This document shows, piece by piece, positions 24,160 to 33,413 of a DNA stretch of 64,000 nucleotides. The translations under genes were made by a program, and so were the position numbers. Below the pieces are notes generated by a model. That model was not told where the DNA came from and made no database searches. It was given only the letters and a program-made list of their open reading frames with translations. This DNA is from Rhizobium sp. TH2 (GTDB taxonomy: Bacteria > Pseudomonadota > Alphaproteobacteria > Rhizobiales > Rhizobiaceae): contig NZ_CP062233.1 of NCBI RefSeq assembly GCF_024707525.1, positions 159,175 through 223,174 of the forward strand, in the 5' to 3' direction. Each line of letters begins with the position of its first letter. Within the stretch, counting starts at the first letter, position 1.

Positions 24160-25031
24160 AAGAGGTCGATCCCGTCAGCGGCCGGAAAACGACGGGACAC
24201 ATCTGGAACGGCATCAAAGAGTTGGATACGCCGATCCCCCGGGGCGTTTTGTTGTTTCTGATTGTCACGCATATTTTCGCGGTGCTTTGGTGGTTCCTGC
24301 TTCCGACGTGGCCACTCGGCAAGACCTACACGAAGGGGTTTCTGGGCTTGAACCAGAAGACCACTGTGGAAGAGACGCTGCGTGAGGGTGTGAACGCTCG
24401 CTTGCCGTGGGTCAAGAAGATCGAGACCATGTCATACGACCAGATAAGGGCTGACGAGGGGCTCATGACGACGATTCGCACCACGGGTCACCAGCTCTTC
24501 GGCGACAACTGCGCCGCCTGTCACGGTCGAGACGGCAAGGGCGGCAGCAACTACCCGGACCTGACCGATGACGACTGGATTTGGGGCGGGGGTCCGGAGA
24601 AAATCCAGCAGACCCTGACAGTGGGCATCAATTCGCGGCATTCCGAGACCCGCGTCGGCCTGATGCCGGCGTTCGGGAAGGACGAGATGCTTGACCGCCA
24701 GCAGGTGCTCGACGTCGCCGCATATGTCAGGTCGCTGAGCGACCCTTCTTCGTCCACGGCCGAGAATGTCGGCCAAATCGACAAAGGCCGTGAGGTGTTC
24801 CAGACCAGCTGCGTCGCATGCCACGGCAAGGACGCAAAAGGCAATCCCGAATTGGGCGCGCCGAACCTCACCGACAACCGATGGATTTATGGCGGCAGCC
24901 TCCAGGGGATCATCGATACGATACATGGCGGACGGCAAGGCCACATGCCAACCTGGGACGAACGCTTGTCGCCGGCCGAGATCAAAATCCTGGCGCTTTA
25001 CGTAAACGCGCTGGGGCAAAAGGAGCCGTGA
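24150..25031 (+). CDS. ccoP: cbb3 oxidase diheme cytochrome c subunit, 293 aa
   Basis: An N-terminal anchor (GVLLFLIVTHIFAVLWWF) precedes two cytochrome c domains with CAACH and CVACH, each followed by a methionine ligand region (GLMPAFGKD, GHMPTWDE). The family motif at the front, WNGIKELDTPIPR, is present. CcoP is the entry point for electrons from cytochrome c. The start overlaps ccoQ. Length fits the family. Confidence 0.95.
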   Translation: MEVEEVDPVSGRKTTGHIWNGIKELDTPIPRGVLLFLIVTHIFAVLWWFLLPTWPLGKTYTKGFLGLNQKTTVEETLREGVNARLPWVKKIETMSYDQIRADEGLMTTIRTTGHQLFGDNCAACHGRDGKGGSNYPDLTDDDWIWGGGPEKIQQTLTVGINSRHSETRVGLMPAFGKDEMLDRQQVLDVAAYVRSLSDPSSSTAENVGQIDKGREVFQTSCVACHGKDAKGNPELGAPNLTDNRWIYGGSLQGIIDTIHGGRQGHMPTWDERLSPAEIKILALYVNALGQKEP

Positions 25032-25226
25032 ATGGCAGAGACGGCGACTGCGAAACGAGGATGGCTCTGGCCGCTGTGGTTGCTTGCAACAGCTGTGCTG
25101 GTGGTATTGGTCGCGAACGCGCATCTCGTCTACGTGGCCGTTTCAACGCAGCCCGACTGTGTTGCCCATCTCAAGGACAGGGGTGACGCGCCAGGACAGT
25201 ACCGCGCCGCCAAATCGGCATGTTGA
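25032..25226 (+). CDS. Single-pass membrane protein of the cbb3 cluster, 64 aa
   Basis: The ATG follows the ccoP stop directly. A helix (WLWPLWLLATAVLVVLVANA) is followed by a periplasmic tail with two cysteines (DCVAHLKDRGDA, KSAC). It occupies the place where CcoG or CcoH usually lies but is too short for either. It could be an assembly helper. The function is unknown. Confidence 0.7.
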   Translation: MAETATAKRGWLWPLWLLATAVLVVLVANAHLVYVAVSTQPDCVAHLKDRGDAPGQYRAAKSAC

Positions 25227-25241
25227 TGTCAGGAGATTGTG

Positions 25242-26048
25242 ATGGCCACTAGAGAAAACACGCCCGGGCTGGTCTCCGAGGTTTCGGGCATCGAGGAGAC
25301 CCGCAATGTCAAATATCAGCGCGACCTGTCCTATGGTGCGCCATTTCGTTGGCTCGGGTCCGGATGGCACGATCTGTGGACCAATCCCGTCCCGAGCTTG
25401 CTCTACGGGGCGGTGGTGTTCGTCGGCTCGCTTGTGTTCATCGTTTATATGATCGATACAGGACGCGACTATTTTCTCTTTCCGGCATTGGCGGGCTTCA
25501 TGATCGTCGGCCCTCTCGTGGCCGCCGGGCTTTATCTCAAGAGCCGGAATATCGAGAAGGGAGAGCGGGTCACACTCTACTCGATGATAGCTGTCCAGCC
25601 TCGCGCGGGCGCGCAGGTGTTCTTCACCGGAATGCTTCTTACAATGCTGATGCTTCTCTGGATGCGGGCCGCCGTTATCGTCTACGCACTGTTCTTCGGC
25701 GTGCGGCCATTCCCGGGATTGGACCACGTGACGGAGATGTTGCTCACGACTCCCACAGGCTGGGCGATGCTCGTCGTCGGCACTGTCGTCGGAGCGCTGT
25801 TCGCCGCATTCGCATTCGCCGTCAGCGTATTCTCGATTCCGATGCTTCTGGACCGCCAGGTCGATGCGCTGACCGCGATGGGCGTGAGCATGGCGATGGT
25901 CTGGAACAATCTCAATCCCATGCTCATCTGGGGTGCGATCGTCCTCGCCCTGTTTCTACTCAGTGTCGCGACCGGACTCGTCGGGCTGATCATCATCTTC
26001 CCCTGGCTTGGTCACGCGACCTGGCACGCCTACAAAGAAATGCGGTAG
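25242..26048 (+). CDS. DUF2189 integral membrane protein, 268 aa
   Basis: AGGAG six bases before the ATG decides 25242 over the upstream GTG. The conserved N-terminal pattern (RDLSYGAPFRWLGSGWHDLW) and about six membrane helices fit DUF2189, a family often placed in terminal-oxidase clusters and sometimes annotated as a cytochrome c oxidase subunit I-like protein. It lies between the structural and the maturation genes of the cbb3 oxidase. A role in assembly is likely but unproven. Confidence 0.85.
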   Translation: MATRENTPGLVSEVSGIEETRNVKYQRDLSYGAPFRWLGSGWHDLWTNPVPSLLYGAVVFVGSLVFIVYMIDTGRDYFLFPALAGFMIVGPLVAAGLYLKSRNIEKGERVTLYSMIAVQPRAGAQVFFTGMLLTMLMLLWMRAAVIVYALFFGVRPFPGLDHVTEMLLTTPTGWAMLVVGTVVGALFAAFAFAVSVFSIPMLLDRQVDALTAMGVSMAMVWNNLNPMLIWGAIVLALFLLSVATGLVGLIIIFPWLGHATWHAYKEMR

Positions 26049-26051
26049 CCT

Positions 26052-28328
26052 GTGATGACCTGCTGCTCCTCCGGCATAGGACTGGCTGGCACAGAACGGG
26101 AAAGCCGATGCACGCCTACGGAACTCGCTCTCTCCAGCAAGGTTTTGGGTGGGGGACTTCGGCAGTCGACATTGTCTGTTCCAGAGATGCATTGCGCCTC
26201 CTGCATTCGCTCGATCGAAAGGGCGCTATCGGCGGTCGATGGGGTCGAAGTAGCCCGCGCGAACCTTTCCACGCGGACGGTCGTCGCGAACTGGAGAACC
26301 AAAAAGGGACAAGCGCCTGATCTTGTCCGCACGCTTGCGGATATCGGATACTCCTCACATCTGCCTAGTTCCGAGGTGGATGGCGAGGATCGGGTGCAGG
26401 CCCACCTTTTGCGTGCGCTCGCAGTTGCGGGCTTCTGTGCCATGAATATCATGCTGCTGTCCGTATCGGTCTGGGCGGGTGCGGATGTGGGCACGCGACA
26501 GGCCTTTCATATGCTGTCGGCAGGCCTGGCTCTCCCCGCGATCCTCTACGCGGGGAGTTCGTTTTACATTTCGGCATGGCGCGCACTTATGCATGGCCGG
26601 ATGAACATGGACGTGCCCATCAGCGTGGGCGTGCTTCTGTCATTCGGTCTAAGCGTTTATGACACTATCACGAATGCGCCGCAGGCCTACTTCGAGGCCG
26701 GCACATCCCTCTTGTTCGTGCTGCTGGGGGGACGTCTGCTTGACCACATGATGCGGAGCAAAGCGAAGTCCGCAGTGGCCGGATTGGCGCGCTTAATGCC
26801 GCGAGGCGCTAACGTCGTATCGCATGACGGATCGGTCGATTATCTTCCCCTGGCCGACGTTCAGCCGGAGATGCGGCTGCTGGTGACTGCCGGGAGCCGA
26901 GTGCCGACGGACGGGATCGTTGTCGAAGGTCGATCCGAACTCGACGGATCGCTCGTTACTGGCGAAAGTGCATGGAGGTCCATCGATCTTGGCAGCGCAG
27001 TGCGCGCAGGTGAGATCAACTGCGGCGGTCCGTTCATGCTCACGTCCTCCGTCGCTCCTGAAGACTCGCTGCTGTCGGAAATGGCAAGCATGCTCGCGAC
27101 CGCCGAGGATGGCCGTTCACACTATCGTCGGCTCGCGGACCGGGCGGCTTCACTGTATGCTCCAGTGGTGCACTCCTTGTCATTTCTTGCGTTTGCCGGG
27201 TGGCTTTATTCCTCTGGGGACATTCATCGCGCGCTGACGATTGCAATAGCCGTCCTCGTCATAACCTGCCCCTGCGCATTGGGTCTTGCTGTTCCCATGG
27301 TCCAAGTCGTGCTCGCCCGCCGCTTGTTCGATCGGGGATTGATGGCAACTGAAGGGTCGGCGTTCGAACGGCTGGCCGAAATCGATACGGTGGTGTTCGA
27401 CAAAACCGGAACGATAACCACGGGAGACCCCGCGTTGCTGAACCCCGACCAGATATCCGAGGCACACCTCGCTATCGCCGGATCGATGGGACGACTGTCG
27501 GCGCATCCGGTGTCGAAAGCGTTGTGGATGTCTCAAACCAAATTGGGATTGGAGGTCGTGGCCTTCGATGACGTGCAGGAGATCGTGGGATTTGGGCTCG
27601 AAGCATCCATCGGCGCCGACATCTATCGTCTGGGAAGGAGGAATTGGGCGGCTAGCCCCGTCACGTCGCCCATCGTCAACCCCGCGTCCAGCGTCGTGCT
27701 TTCAAAGAACGGCGAGCCACTGACAGATTTCGTGTTCGGCGAAACAGTACGCCCGGGCACTATCGGCTTGGTCCAAGCCCTGCGGTCCAGGCGGATCGAC
27801 GTTCAAATCCTATCCGGAGATTCCCGGCAGGCCGTCGCATTCATTGCCCGCTCCGTGGGAATCGAAAGGTTCGAGTCCGAGCTGCTGCCAGGTGAAAAAG
27901 TTAGGGCGATCACTGATTTGCAGTCCAACGGCCTCAGGGTTTTGATGGTCGGCGACGGAATAAACGATGCGCCGTCATTGCGCGCAGCGCATGTTTCGAT
28001 GGCGCCATCGTCGGCGAGTGATATCGGCCGGAGTGCCGCGGACTTCGTGTTCCTGGATAACAGCCTGTTTGTCGTCTTCGAGGCGATGGAGGCCGCGAGA
28101 ATGGCCGCGAGGCTTGTCAAACAGAACTTCGGGCTTGCGGTTGTCTACAACGCACTCAGCCTTCCGCTCGCGCTGGCAGGGTTTGTGACGCCTCTCATGG
28201 CGGCGGTTGCCATGTCGACGTCTTCCATACTCGTCGTGGCGAATGCGCTGAGGTTGGCCGCGCCAGTGGCGGAAAAGAGCCGAGATCAAGCCTTGCGGTC
28301 AAGCCAACTCGCAGAGGTGCCGACATGA
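26052..28328 (+). CDS. ccoI: Copper-exporting P-type ATPase for cbb3 assembly, 758 aa
   Basis: The N-terminal heavy-metal domain has MHCASC near residue 46. The transport motif CPC is in ITCPCALGLAVP, the phosphorylation site is DKTGT, the nucleotide domain has SAHPVSKAL, and GDGINDAP closes the hinge. CcoI (FixI) delivers copper for the CuB site of CcoN. An N-terminal Cys pair (MTCCSSG) is extra. The start is the GTG/ATG pair at 26052/26055, without a strong ribosome-binding site. It overlaps ccoS by ATGA. Confidence 0.93.
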   Translation: MMTCCSSGIGLAGTERESRCTPTELALSSKVLGGGLRQSTLSVPEMHCASCIRSIERALSAVDGVEVARANLSTRTVVANWRTKKGQAPDLVRTLADIGYSSHLPSSEVDGEDRVQAHLLRALAVAGFCAMNIMLLSVSVWAGADVGTRQAFHMLSAGLALPAILYAGSSFYISAWRALMHGRMNMDVPISVGVLLSFGLSVYDTITNAPQAYFEAGTSLLFVLLGGRLLDHMMRSKAKSAVAGLARLMPRGANVVSHDGSVDYLPLADVQPEMRLLVTAGSRVPTDGIVVEGRSELDGSLVTGESAWRSIDLGSAVRAGEINCGGPFMLTSSVAPEDSLLSEMASMLATAEDGRSHYRRLADRAASLYAPVVHSLSFLAFAGWLYSSGDIHRALTIAIAVLVITCPCALGLAVPMVQVVLARRLFDRGLMATEGSAFERLAEIDTVVFDKTGTITTGDPALLNPDQISEAHLAIAGSMGRLSAHPVSKALWMSQTKLGLEVVAFDDVQEIVGFGLEASIGADIYRLGRRNWAASPVTSPIVNPASSVVLSKNGEPLTDFVFGETVRPGTIGLVQALRSRRIDVQILSGDSRQAVAFIARSVGIERFESELLPGEKVRAITDLQSNGLRVLMVGDGINDAPSLRAAHVSMAPSSASDIGRSAADFVFLDNSLFVVFEAMEAARMAARLVKQNFGLAVVYNALSLPLALAGFVTPLMAAVAMSTSSILVVANALRLAAPVAEKSRDQALRSSQLAEVPT

Positions 28329-28477
28329 ATGCACTTATGGTCCTGGTGCCTCTCACCATCGCGATGGGTGCGGCCGGGCTGCTGGCGTTCCTATGGTCCA
28401 TGCGAGCGAAGCAATACGATGACCTCGACGGAGCGGCCGAACGGATACTGCTCGACGACGAAGACGGAAGCGTTTGA
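28325..28477 (+). CDS. ccoS: cbb3 oxidase maturation protein CcoS, 50 aa
   Basis: MNALMVLVPLTIAMGAAGLL forms one helix, then FLWSMRAKQYDDLDGAAERI and an acidic end LLDDEDGSV. The pattern W-x-x-[KR]-x-x-Q-Y-D-D-L is typical of CcoS (FixS), which is needed to insert heme and copper into CcoN. The start overlaps the ccoI stop by ATGA. Confidence 0.92.
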   Translation: MNALMVLVPLTIAMGAAGLLAFLWSMRAKQYDDLDGAAERILLDDEDGSV

Positions 28478-28537
28478 TTTACGCTGACAACAAACACATA
28501 TCCCACACGTTGGGGGACAGAACGATAGGAGTGAGAT

Positions 28538-28855
28538 ATGAGCGAGGAAATGGGCGCAAGAGCACGCGTGACGCCATCTCATGTGGAAGGTAGTCCTCAT
28601 ATGCGCGTCGTTGATCCGTCCGATGCGGTAACGGGTCTTGGTTTCGTGTTTGGCACCGTCGGTGCGCTTTTCGGTGTGGTGGCAGCCCTGTTTGTGTCAC
28701 CGGGCATAAGCTTTGCACTGCTGGGTTATTGTCTCCTAGCCGCTTTAGCTGGCGGGTCGGCGGGGATTGTCACTGGTGGTTTGGTCGGCGCGATATTTGC
28801 GGTGATGCGCGGAGTGACATCGCACCGCGACGCACCGAAACGAGATACGATCTGA
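28538..28855 (+). CDS. Membrane protein with two helices, 105 aa
   Basis: AGGAG eight bases before the ATG supports the start. Residues 30-60 and 62-90 form two Gly/Ala-rich helices (GTVGALFGVVAALFV, LLAALAGGSAGIVTGGLVG). The ends are charged. It lies 60 bases after ccoS on the same strand and might belong to the oxidase block, but no known Cco protein matches. Confidence 0.65.
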   Translation: MSEEMGARARVTPSHVEGSPHMRVVDPSDAVTGLGFVFGTVGALFGVVAALFVSPGISFALLGYCLLAALAGGSAGIVTGGLVGAIFAVMRGVTSHRDAPKRDTI

Positions 28856-29072
28856 GTCTCTCGATCAAGACGGATGGTAGGTCTCGAAATGGTGGGATTA
28901 TGACGGGGATGTTCAACTTGAGCCGCCTGGGGTCTGGCCGCTCTTGGTGCACAATAGACGACTGCGGTCTGTCTGGTTCCGAAGCTGCATGCCGGCGCAG
29001 AAACGCCCAATTTTCGATCTTCCGCCGCCACCTCCCCCGATACGCGAATTGCCAAACTTACCTTTCCATGGT

Positions 29073-29972
29073 TCAGGGAACGACGAGGTATTGCGGCGAC
29101 GGATCGATCGTCGTGCCGGGGCCGTAGTTGACCAGATAGGCGTCGATCCAGATTCTCTTGCGATCGCGCCGACCAGGACCGAAGGCTTGGTTCTTGTAAT
29201 GGCCGGAACGCACATGCGGCTTAACGTGGCCGCGGCCCTCTTCGTAGGCGTGTTCTTTGCCATGCCGATCAGTGACGTAACCGATATGCACGGTGACGTA
29301 ATCATTGGTGATCGGTGGTTTACCCCTCTTGATCCGCGCGGCATCGAGCTTCGGACTGATTGGGGCGGGTGTTCGGGTGATGATGCCGCGTACATGCAGC
29401 GTCATGGCGAGGCAGAGCGCTATTCCAGCCGTTGGTCCATACGAGTCGATGAATGAGCGCAATTGCGGCGATGCGACTGGGCCGTGGTATCGCTGAACAA
29501 TAGCTCCTCCGTCCGGGTTGAACGAAGCTGGGAAATGATCTCCGAAGACAATACTGCGGCTGGCGCGGGAATAATGGAAGGCTGGCCATATGCGATAGCT
29601 GTTGGCTCCGGCTCCCTCGATCAGCCAAAATATGCGTTCCTCCGAATTTTCCTCCCATTCAACAAGCATGGTGTCGTACGGAAGCTCGGTGCGGTCCGCG
29701 TCGATCGCAACAGCCACGGCATGAGCATAGTCGCCGGAATGCTCCACGAGCCACTCGATCACATCACGTGAAAAAACAGATTTTGGCGCACTCTGCATAC
29801 GGACAAAAACCTCCGCCGCTCCCGGAAAATTGCTATGCGGCAGGAAGCGCAGGTCGTGAAAACGGCTAACCGGCAATTTCGTCTCCCTTAGATCAACGAG
29901 CAACGCTCGAGACTTTACCTGTTCGGCATGCCCAAGTCTTTCCGTGCCCGTGAAAGGGCCGGAATATTTCAA
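29073..29972 (-). CDS. Hypothetical protein, 299 aa
   Basis: The N-terminal two thirds are mixed alpha/beta with no clear motif. The C-terminal stretch (RGHVKPHVRSGHYKNQAFGP, then RRIWIDAYLVNYGP) is a basic pattern found at the end of many phage- and plasmid-related hypothetical proteins. There is no signal peptide and no membrane segment. It is transcribed against its neighbours. A phage origin is possible; no function is recognised. Confidence 0.65.
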   Translation of the reverse strand: MKYSGPFTGTERLGHAEQVKSRALLVDLRETKLPVSRFHDLRFLPHSNFPGAAEVFVRMQSAPKSVFSRDVIEWLVEHSGDYAHAVAVAIDADRTELPYDTMLVEWEENSEERIFWLIEGAGANSYRIWPAFHYSRASRSIVFGDHFPASFNPDGGAIVQRYHGPVASPQLRSFIDSYGPTAGIALCLAMTLHVRGIITRTPAPISPKLDAARIKRGKPPITNDYVTVHIGYVTDRHGKEHAYEEGRGHVKPHVRSGHYKNQAFGPGRRDRKRIWIDAYLVNYGPGTTIDPSPQYLVVP

Positions 29973-30067
29973 CGCGCTTACGTTAGAGTGTAGCTACGCC
30001 TTGGACTCGAGGGTGGCGGGCCTCCTGGCTGCCTCAGAGCGATTGACCGCTTTCAAGAAGGCAAGCA

Positions 30068-30083
30068 GGTGATGTAAATCACC
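30068..30083. promoter_or_regulatory. FNR/FixK-like palindrome
   Basis: GGTGAT-GTAA-ATCACC is a perfect 6-bp inverted repeat with the FNR-type core TGAT-N4-ATCA, but the outer bases are G/C instead of T/A. It lies about 355 bases before the His-rich gene and between remnants, so a live target is not evident. Confidence 0.3.
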
Positions 30084-30105
30084 GGAATGAGGGCGCTTTG
30101 CCGTC

Positions 30106-30275
30106 CGGCTGTTCCGGGGCCAGGAGCAGGCGGTCCGCGGTTAGGAGTTTAAACGGAAATCGGACATCTTGGTCTTCGACGCAGACGTCTGTCTCCCCTC
30201 CAGTGATCACCAGCGTCTCGACCGCGTTTCTTCGCAAAATCAAATCCAGGCCACCGCCGATCCAGGAGAGTAAGT
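30106..30275 (-). pseudogene. Isochorismatase-like hydrolase remnant
   Basis: On the minus strand the DNA reads LILRRNAVETLVITGGETDVCVED, the conserved core of isochorismatase-like cysteine hydrolases, including the catalytic Cys in TDVCV. The N-terminal Asp and the rest of the domain are missing or unreadable. No start is present. Confidence 0.7.
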
Positions 30276-30437
30276 GGTCTTGTCAAATGCTAAAGCTGGC
30301 GAACCCCACCTCAGTGCGCCATGGTGCAGCCATGGCGCGTTCGGGCTGCACCGAAAGGGAATTTTAGAACTTATTCATGGAGGGTTCAGGTTCGTTGGCC
30401 TATTCGCAAGGCACAACGAACTCGAGGAATCTCTCAT

Positions 30438-30749
30438 ATGCGTAAAATCTTAATTGGCGGCATCGCCGCCCTCATCGCTGCCACCAGCCTTGCGACCACT
30501 GCCGAAGCAGGCAACAAGTGGCGTCACGGCGGTTGGAATAAAGGTCATCACGCCGGCTGGAACCATCGCGGCGGGCACCACAAAGGTTGGAAACGCCATG
30601 GATATCGCCACGGTCACCGTTACCATGCCCGTTGGGGTTGGCGCGGTGGCGTCTGGATTGGCGGTCCTACTGTTGTGATCGGCAGCGGCTGCGTCGTAAA
30701 GAAAAAAATCAAGCACAACGGCGTCGTTGTCAAAAAGCGCTATTGCTGA
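30438..30749 (+). CDS. His-rich exported protein, 103 aa
   Basis: A signal peptide (MRKILIGGIAALIAATSLAT, ending AEA) is followed by a His/Gly/Trp-rich region (HGGWNKGHHAGWNHRGGHHK) and a short domain with two Cys (SGCVVKKKIKHNG, KRYC). GAGGA lies about ten bases before the ATG. It is a longer paralog of the protein at 18380. Periplasmic metal binding is possible. An IS remnant begins 22 bases after its stop. Confidence 0.75.
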   Translation: MRKILIGGIAALIAATSLATTAEAGNKWRHGGWNKGHHAGWNHRGGHHKGWKRHGYRHGHRYHARWGWRGGVWIGGPTVVIGSGCVVKKKIKHNGVVVKKRYC

Positions 30750-30770
30750 TCTTGAAGAAAGCCCGGTTCG

Positions 30771-31190
30771 TGAACTGACCCCCGAAAGTTGGACACCCAA
30801 CTTCGGGAGTTTTGCATGTCCAACCACAGCAGCGCGTTCAAGCAGGAAGTTGTCGAGTATTACGGCGACGGGGCACATAGCTACCGAGAGGTCGGGCTGC
30901 GCTTCGGTCTCGACTATTCGATGGTTCGTCGGTGGGTAGCCAGCCACGCAGAACATGGCTTGGCGGGCTTGGCTCGGAAACACAGCCACTATGATGCGCA
31001 ATTCAGGCTATCGGTGCTTAAGCGGATGTGGAAGGATGGTCTTTCCCATCGACAGGCGGCTGCGCTCTTCGACATTCGCAGCGTTGGTTGCCTCTCGGTC
31101 TGGGAGAGGCAGTATGAGCGCGGTGGGATTGAAGCCCTGGGTCCGCGCCGGCGAGGGAAGCCCAGATCAATGCCGGAACCACCGACCACA
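30771..31190 (+). mobile_element. Truncated IS3-family element (left end and OrfA)
   Basis: A terminal-repeat-like end starts at 30771 (TGAACTGACCCCCGAAAGTT). An OrfA-type helix-turn-helix protein follows from the ATG at 30816 (MSNHSSAFKQEVVEYYGDG, then SYREVGLRFGLDYSMVRRW, and a second HTH, LSHRQAAALFDI). GGGAG precedes the ATG. The frame loses similarity after KPRSMPEPP, near 31190, where the lactate permease remnant begins. OrfB with its DDE site and the right end are missing, so it cannot move. Confidence 0.8.
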
Positions 31191-31203
31191 GGCACTGGCG
31201 CGG

Positions 31204-32307
31204 ATGGACCGCAAAGCGACGAGGTCGGCGCTAATCGCAGTGTTTCCAATTCTTTTCTTCCTGTTTGCGTTGACGATCCTGAAGCTCAAGGGATTGAACG
31301 CCGCTATTGCCCCTGTTGCTTGTTCTCGTTCTCGATGGTTTTCGCGGCGTGCGTGAAACCTGGCCGGTCCTGCTTGTGATTGGCGTACTTTTCAGCGGCC
31401 TTCAAACTCTCACACTATATTTCCTTGGCCCGGAACTGACTGACATCGTGGCCCCGTTGGCCTCCATGGGCGCGCTGGCATTATTCATGCAGTTCTGGCA
31501 ACCGAAGCGGATTTACCGGGAAGACGGTGCCCCGCCCGTATCGGCTCAACGCTGGTCGCTCACGGATGTGCTCAGGGCCTGGTCGCCATTTTACATTCTG
31601 ACCGGGGATGGAGCATGCCGCAATTCAAACAGCTCTTTGCGAATGATGGTCTTTTCGCGGCCACGGTGCTGAAACTGCCGATCCCGTTCCTGCATCTGCA
31701 GATCGAGGAAATGCCTCCCATCGTTGATGCAGCCCATGCACTGCCTGCTGTCTGGAACGTAGCGCTGATCAGCGCATCGGGCACGGCAATCTTGATCGCT
31801 GTGATCATCACCACCTTGCTTTCATCAAGATTGTCGCCGTCGGGAGCGTTCGACCAGCTCAAGACAACAATTCGCGAGCTGTGGAGCCCGCTGACCATGA
31901 TCTCTCTCATCATGGCCGTGGCCTATATCGCCAATTTCTCTGGAGCATCATCCAGCATCGGTCTGGGACTGGCTCAAACCGGTCGGATCTTTCCGCTGAT
32001 CGCGCCTGTAATCGGTTGGTTCGGCGTGTTTATCACCGGATCGGTGGTCAACAGCAATACCCTCTTCGCCCACCTGCAATCGGTTACAGCTACTCAGATC
32101 GGGACCAGCCAAGCCCTGCTGGTGGCCGCCAATACGAGTGGTGGAGTGATGGCAAAACTGATCTCGCCGCAATCCATCGCCATAGCCGCCGCTGCTGTTG
32201 GTCAAGTCGGCCGAGAAGCCGACATCATGCGGACGACTCTGTTCTACAGTTTCGCGCTTCTTGCGTATGTCTCCGTCTGGACGTTTATGTTGTCCTTCAT
32301 GGTCTGA
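31204..32307 (+). pseudogene. lctP: L-lactate permease remnant
   Basis: The front (MDRKATRSALIAVFPILFFL) is the start of a LctP-type permease. It then jumps frame to the middle (DGFRGVRETWPVLLVIGVLF, then YFLGPELTDIVAPLASMG). At about 31605 a small deletion changes the frame again to PQFKQLFANDGLF, and the last 220 residues end at 32307. LctP has about 500 residues, and roughly 150 are deleted after residue 40. The gene is dead. It follows directly after the IS remnant, so the IS may have caused the damage. Confidence 0.8.
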
Positions 32308-32559
32308 GAGTTTGTTTCGGAAAGTCGTCCCGATTTGCTAGGAAACTGAACAGAACGATCCACATAATCGATGACGGGTCATCTGGTAGATCAGTGACTG
32401 CCTAACCCAAAATGGTCCTCCGCTCGCCGCCTCGATGACTGTTCGACCAATCGGAGATGAACTCGTCAGGACCTACGGAAGCGAGGTGTCGTTTGCCATT
32501 TATTGAGGTTCATCCTCACTTTGGGCGATTCGTACGCTGTTAGCGACGACATCGCTATG

Positions 32560-33000
32560 GGCGGGCATGCGAAAGAAATCGAAATGGTCGCCCGGCCCAG
32601 GGGTTAAGATTCTGGGTGTGACGCTCACTGTTGACGATGGGTGGGTTGTTTCCGCTCGGCGAAGCCGAAGTCGGCATGACTGGGCCCGCCGCAACCTCCA
32701 GGATCTGCCGGTCCACGGCAAGTCGGTGACAGTGACTCCTGCTCAGCCGCTGGCGTTGTGCACATCGGGAATGCGTACCGGCGAAATTTCACCGACCGAG
32801 TGCCGACGGTAGCTGATCCATACGCGGGTCGGACGAGCAGGAGAGATTGTCGGCCTGCTCGGCCATAGTGCCGGTGGCGTCCTGACGAGCCGTCGATGGA
32901 GCGGCTCGGCATGCCGGTCAGTGATGACACCATCCTGCGGCAGTTGAAGCGGGATGCCGTGGTTGCTCAACGCAATTCCGAGATACGGGAGGTCGGTATG
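32560..33000 (+). pseudogene. ISL3-family transposase remnant
   Basis: Pieces in different frames read GPGVKILGVTLTVDDGWVVS, LQDLPVHGKSVTVT, REIVGLLGHSAGG-like and RLGMPVSDDTILRQLKRDA, in the order of the N-terminal half of ISL3 transposases (zinc finger, then HTH). The zinc-finger cysteines are lost, several frameshifts are visible, and the catalytic part is absent. Confidence 0.7.
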
Positions 33001-33378
33001 ATGAGTAGCGCAGGGCGACGAGCTACGGAACCATCATGGTTGCCCGTAGGACATACATCGCGAGTGTGTGCTTGCGCATCAAAGAAGTGATGACCGGACC
33101 GACCCTTTCGGGTGTCCCAACAAATTGCATGGACGTCAGAAATGAGGGCGCAAAGCGGCCGAAAATTGACACAGAGAAGGAAGTCCGCTTAGGCCAGCAA
33201 CTATGACCCGCTTGATGGGAATCGAACTTGCGAACCCGTCGATTGCGAGGCGCCTTATCACAAATCACCGAAGCGGACGCTCCAGGAATAGCCCGGCAAT
33301 GGCAGGATCTAAACCCATTGCAGCGGGCTGCCCGGACGAATGTCCTAGCTATTGAAATTTTCGGCTATTCAATATATA
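33001..33378. other. Non-coding stretch with tRNA-like trace
   Basis: No gene is seen. At 33213-33280 the minus strand resembles a tRNA 3' half (AGTTCGATTCCCATCAAGCGG, with CCGCTT about 70 bases before it), but the other arms do not pair. A similar T-arm-like trace recurs near 35048. Confidence 0.3.
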
Positions 33379-33394
33379 TTCCGATACGTCGGAA
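33379..33394. promoter_or_regulatory. Inverted repeat, probable operator of the toxin-antitoxin pair
   Basis: TTCCGA-TACG-TCGGAA has perfect 6-bp arms and lies 20 bases before the ATG at 33414, between an AT-rich -10-like region and the ribosome-binding site. Toxin-antitoxin operons usually repress themselves at such sites. Confidence 0.55.
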
Positions 33395-33413
33395 ACTTTA
33401 AAAGGAGGTCACC

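Noticed and set aside
33213..33280. Possible tRNA on the minus strand
   Set aside because: The T-arm sequence TTCGATTCCC and a six-base acceptor match are present, but the D-arm and anticodon stem do not pair. It may be a remnant, so it is not called.
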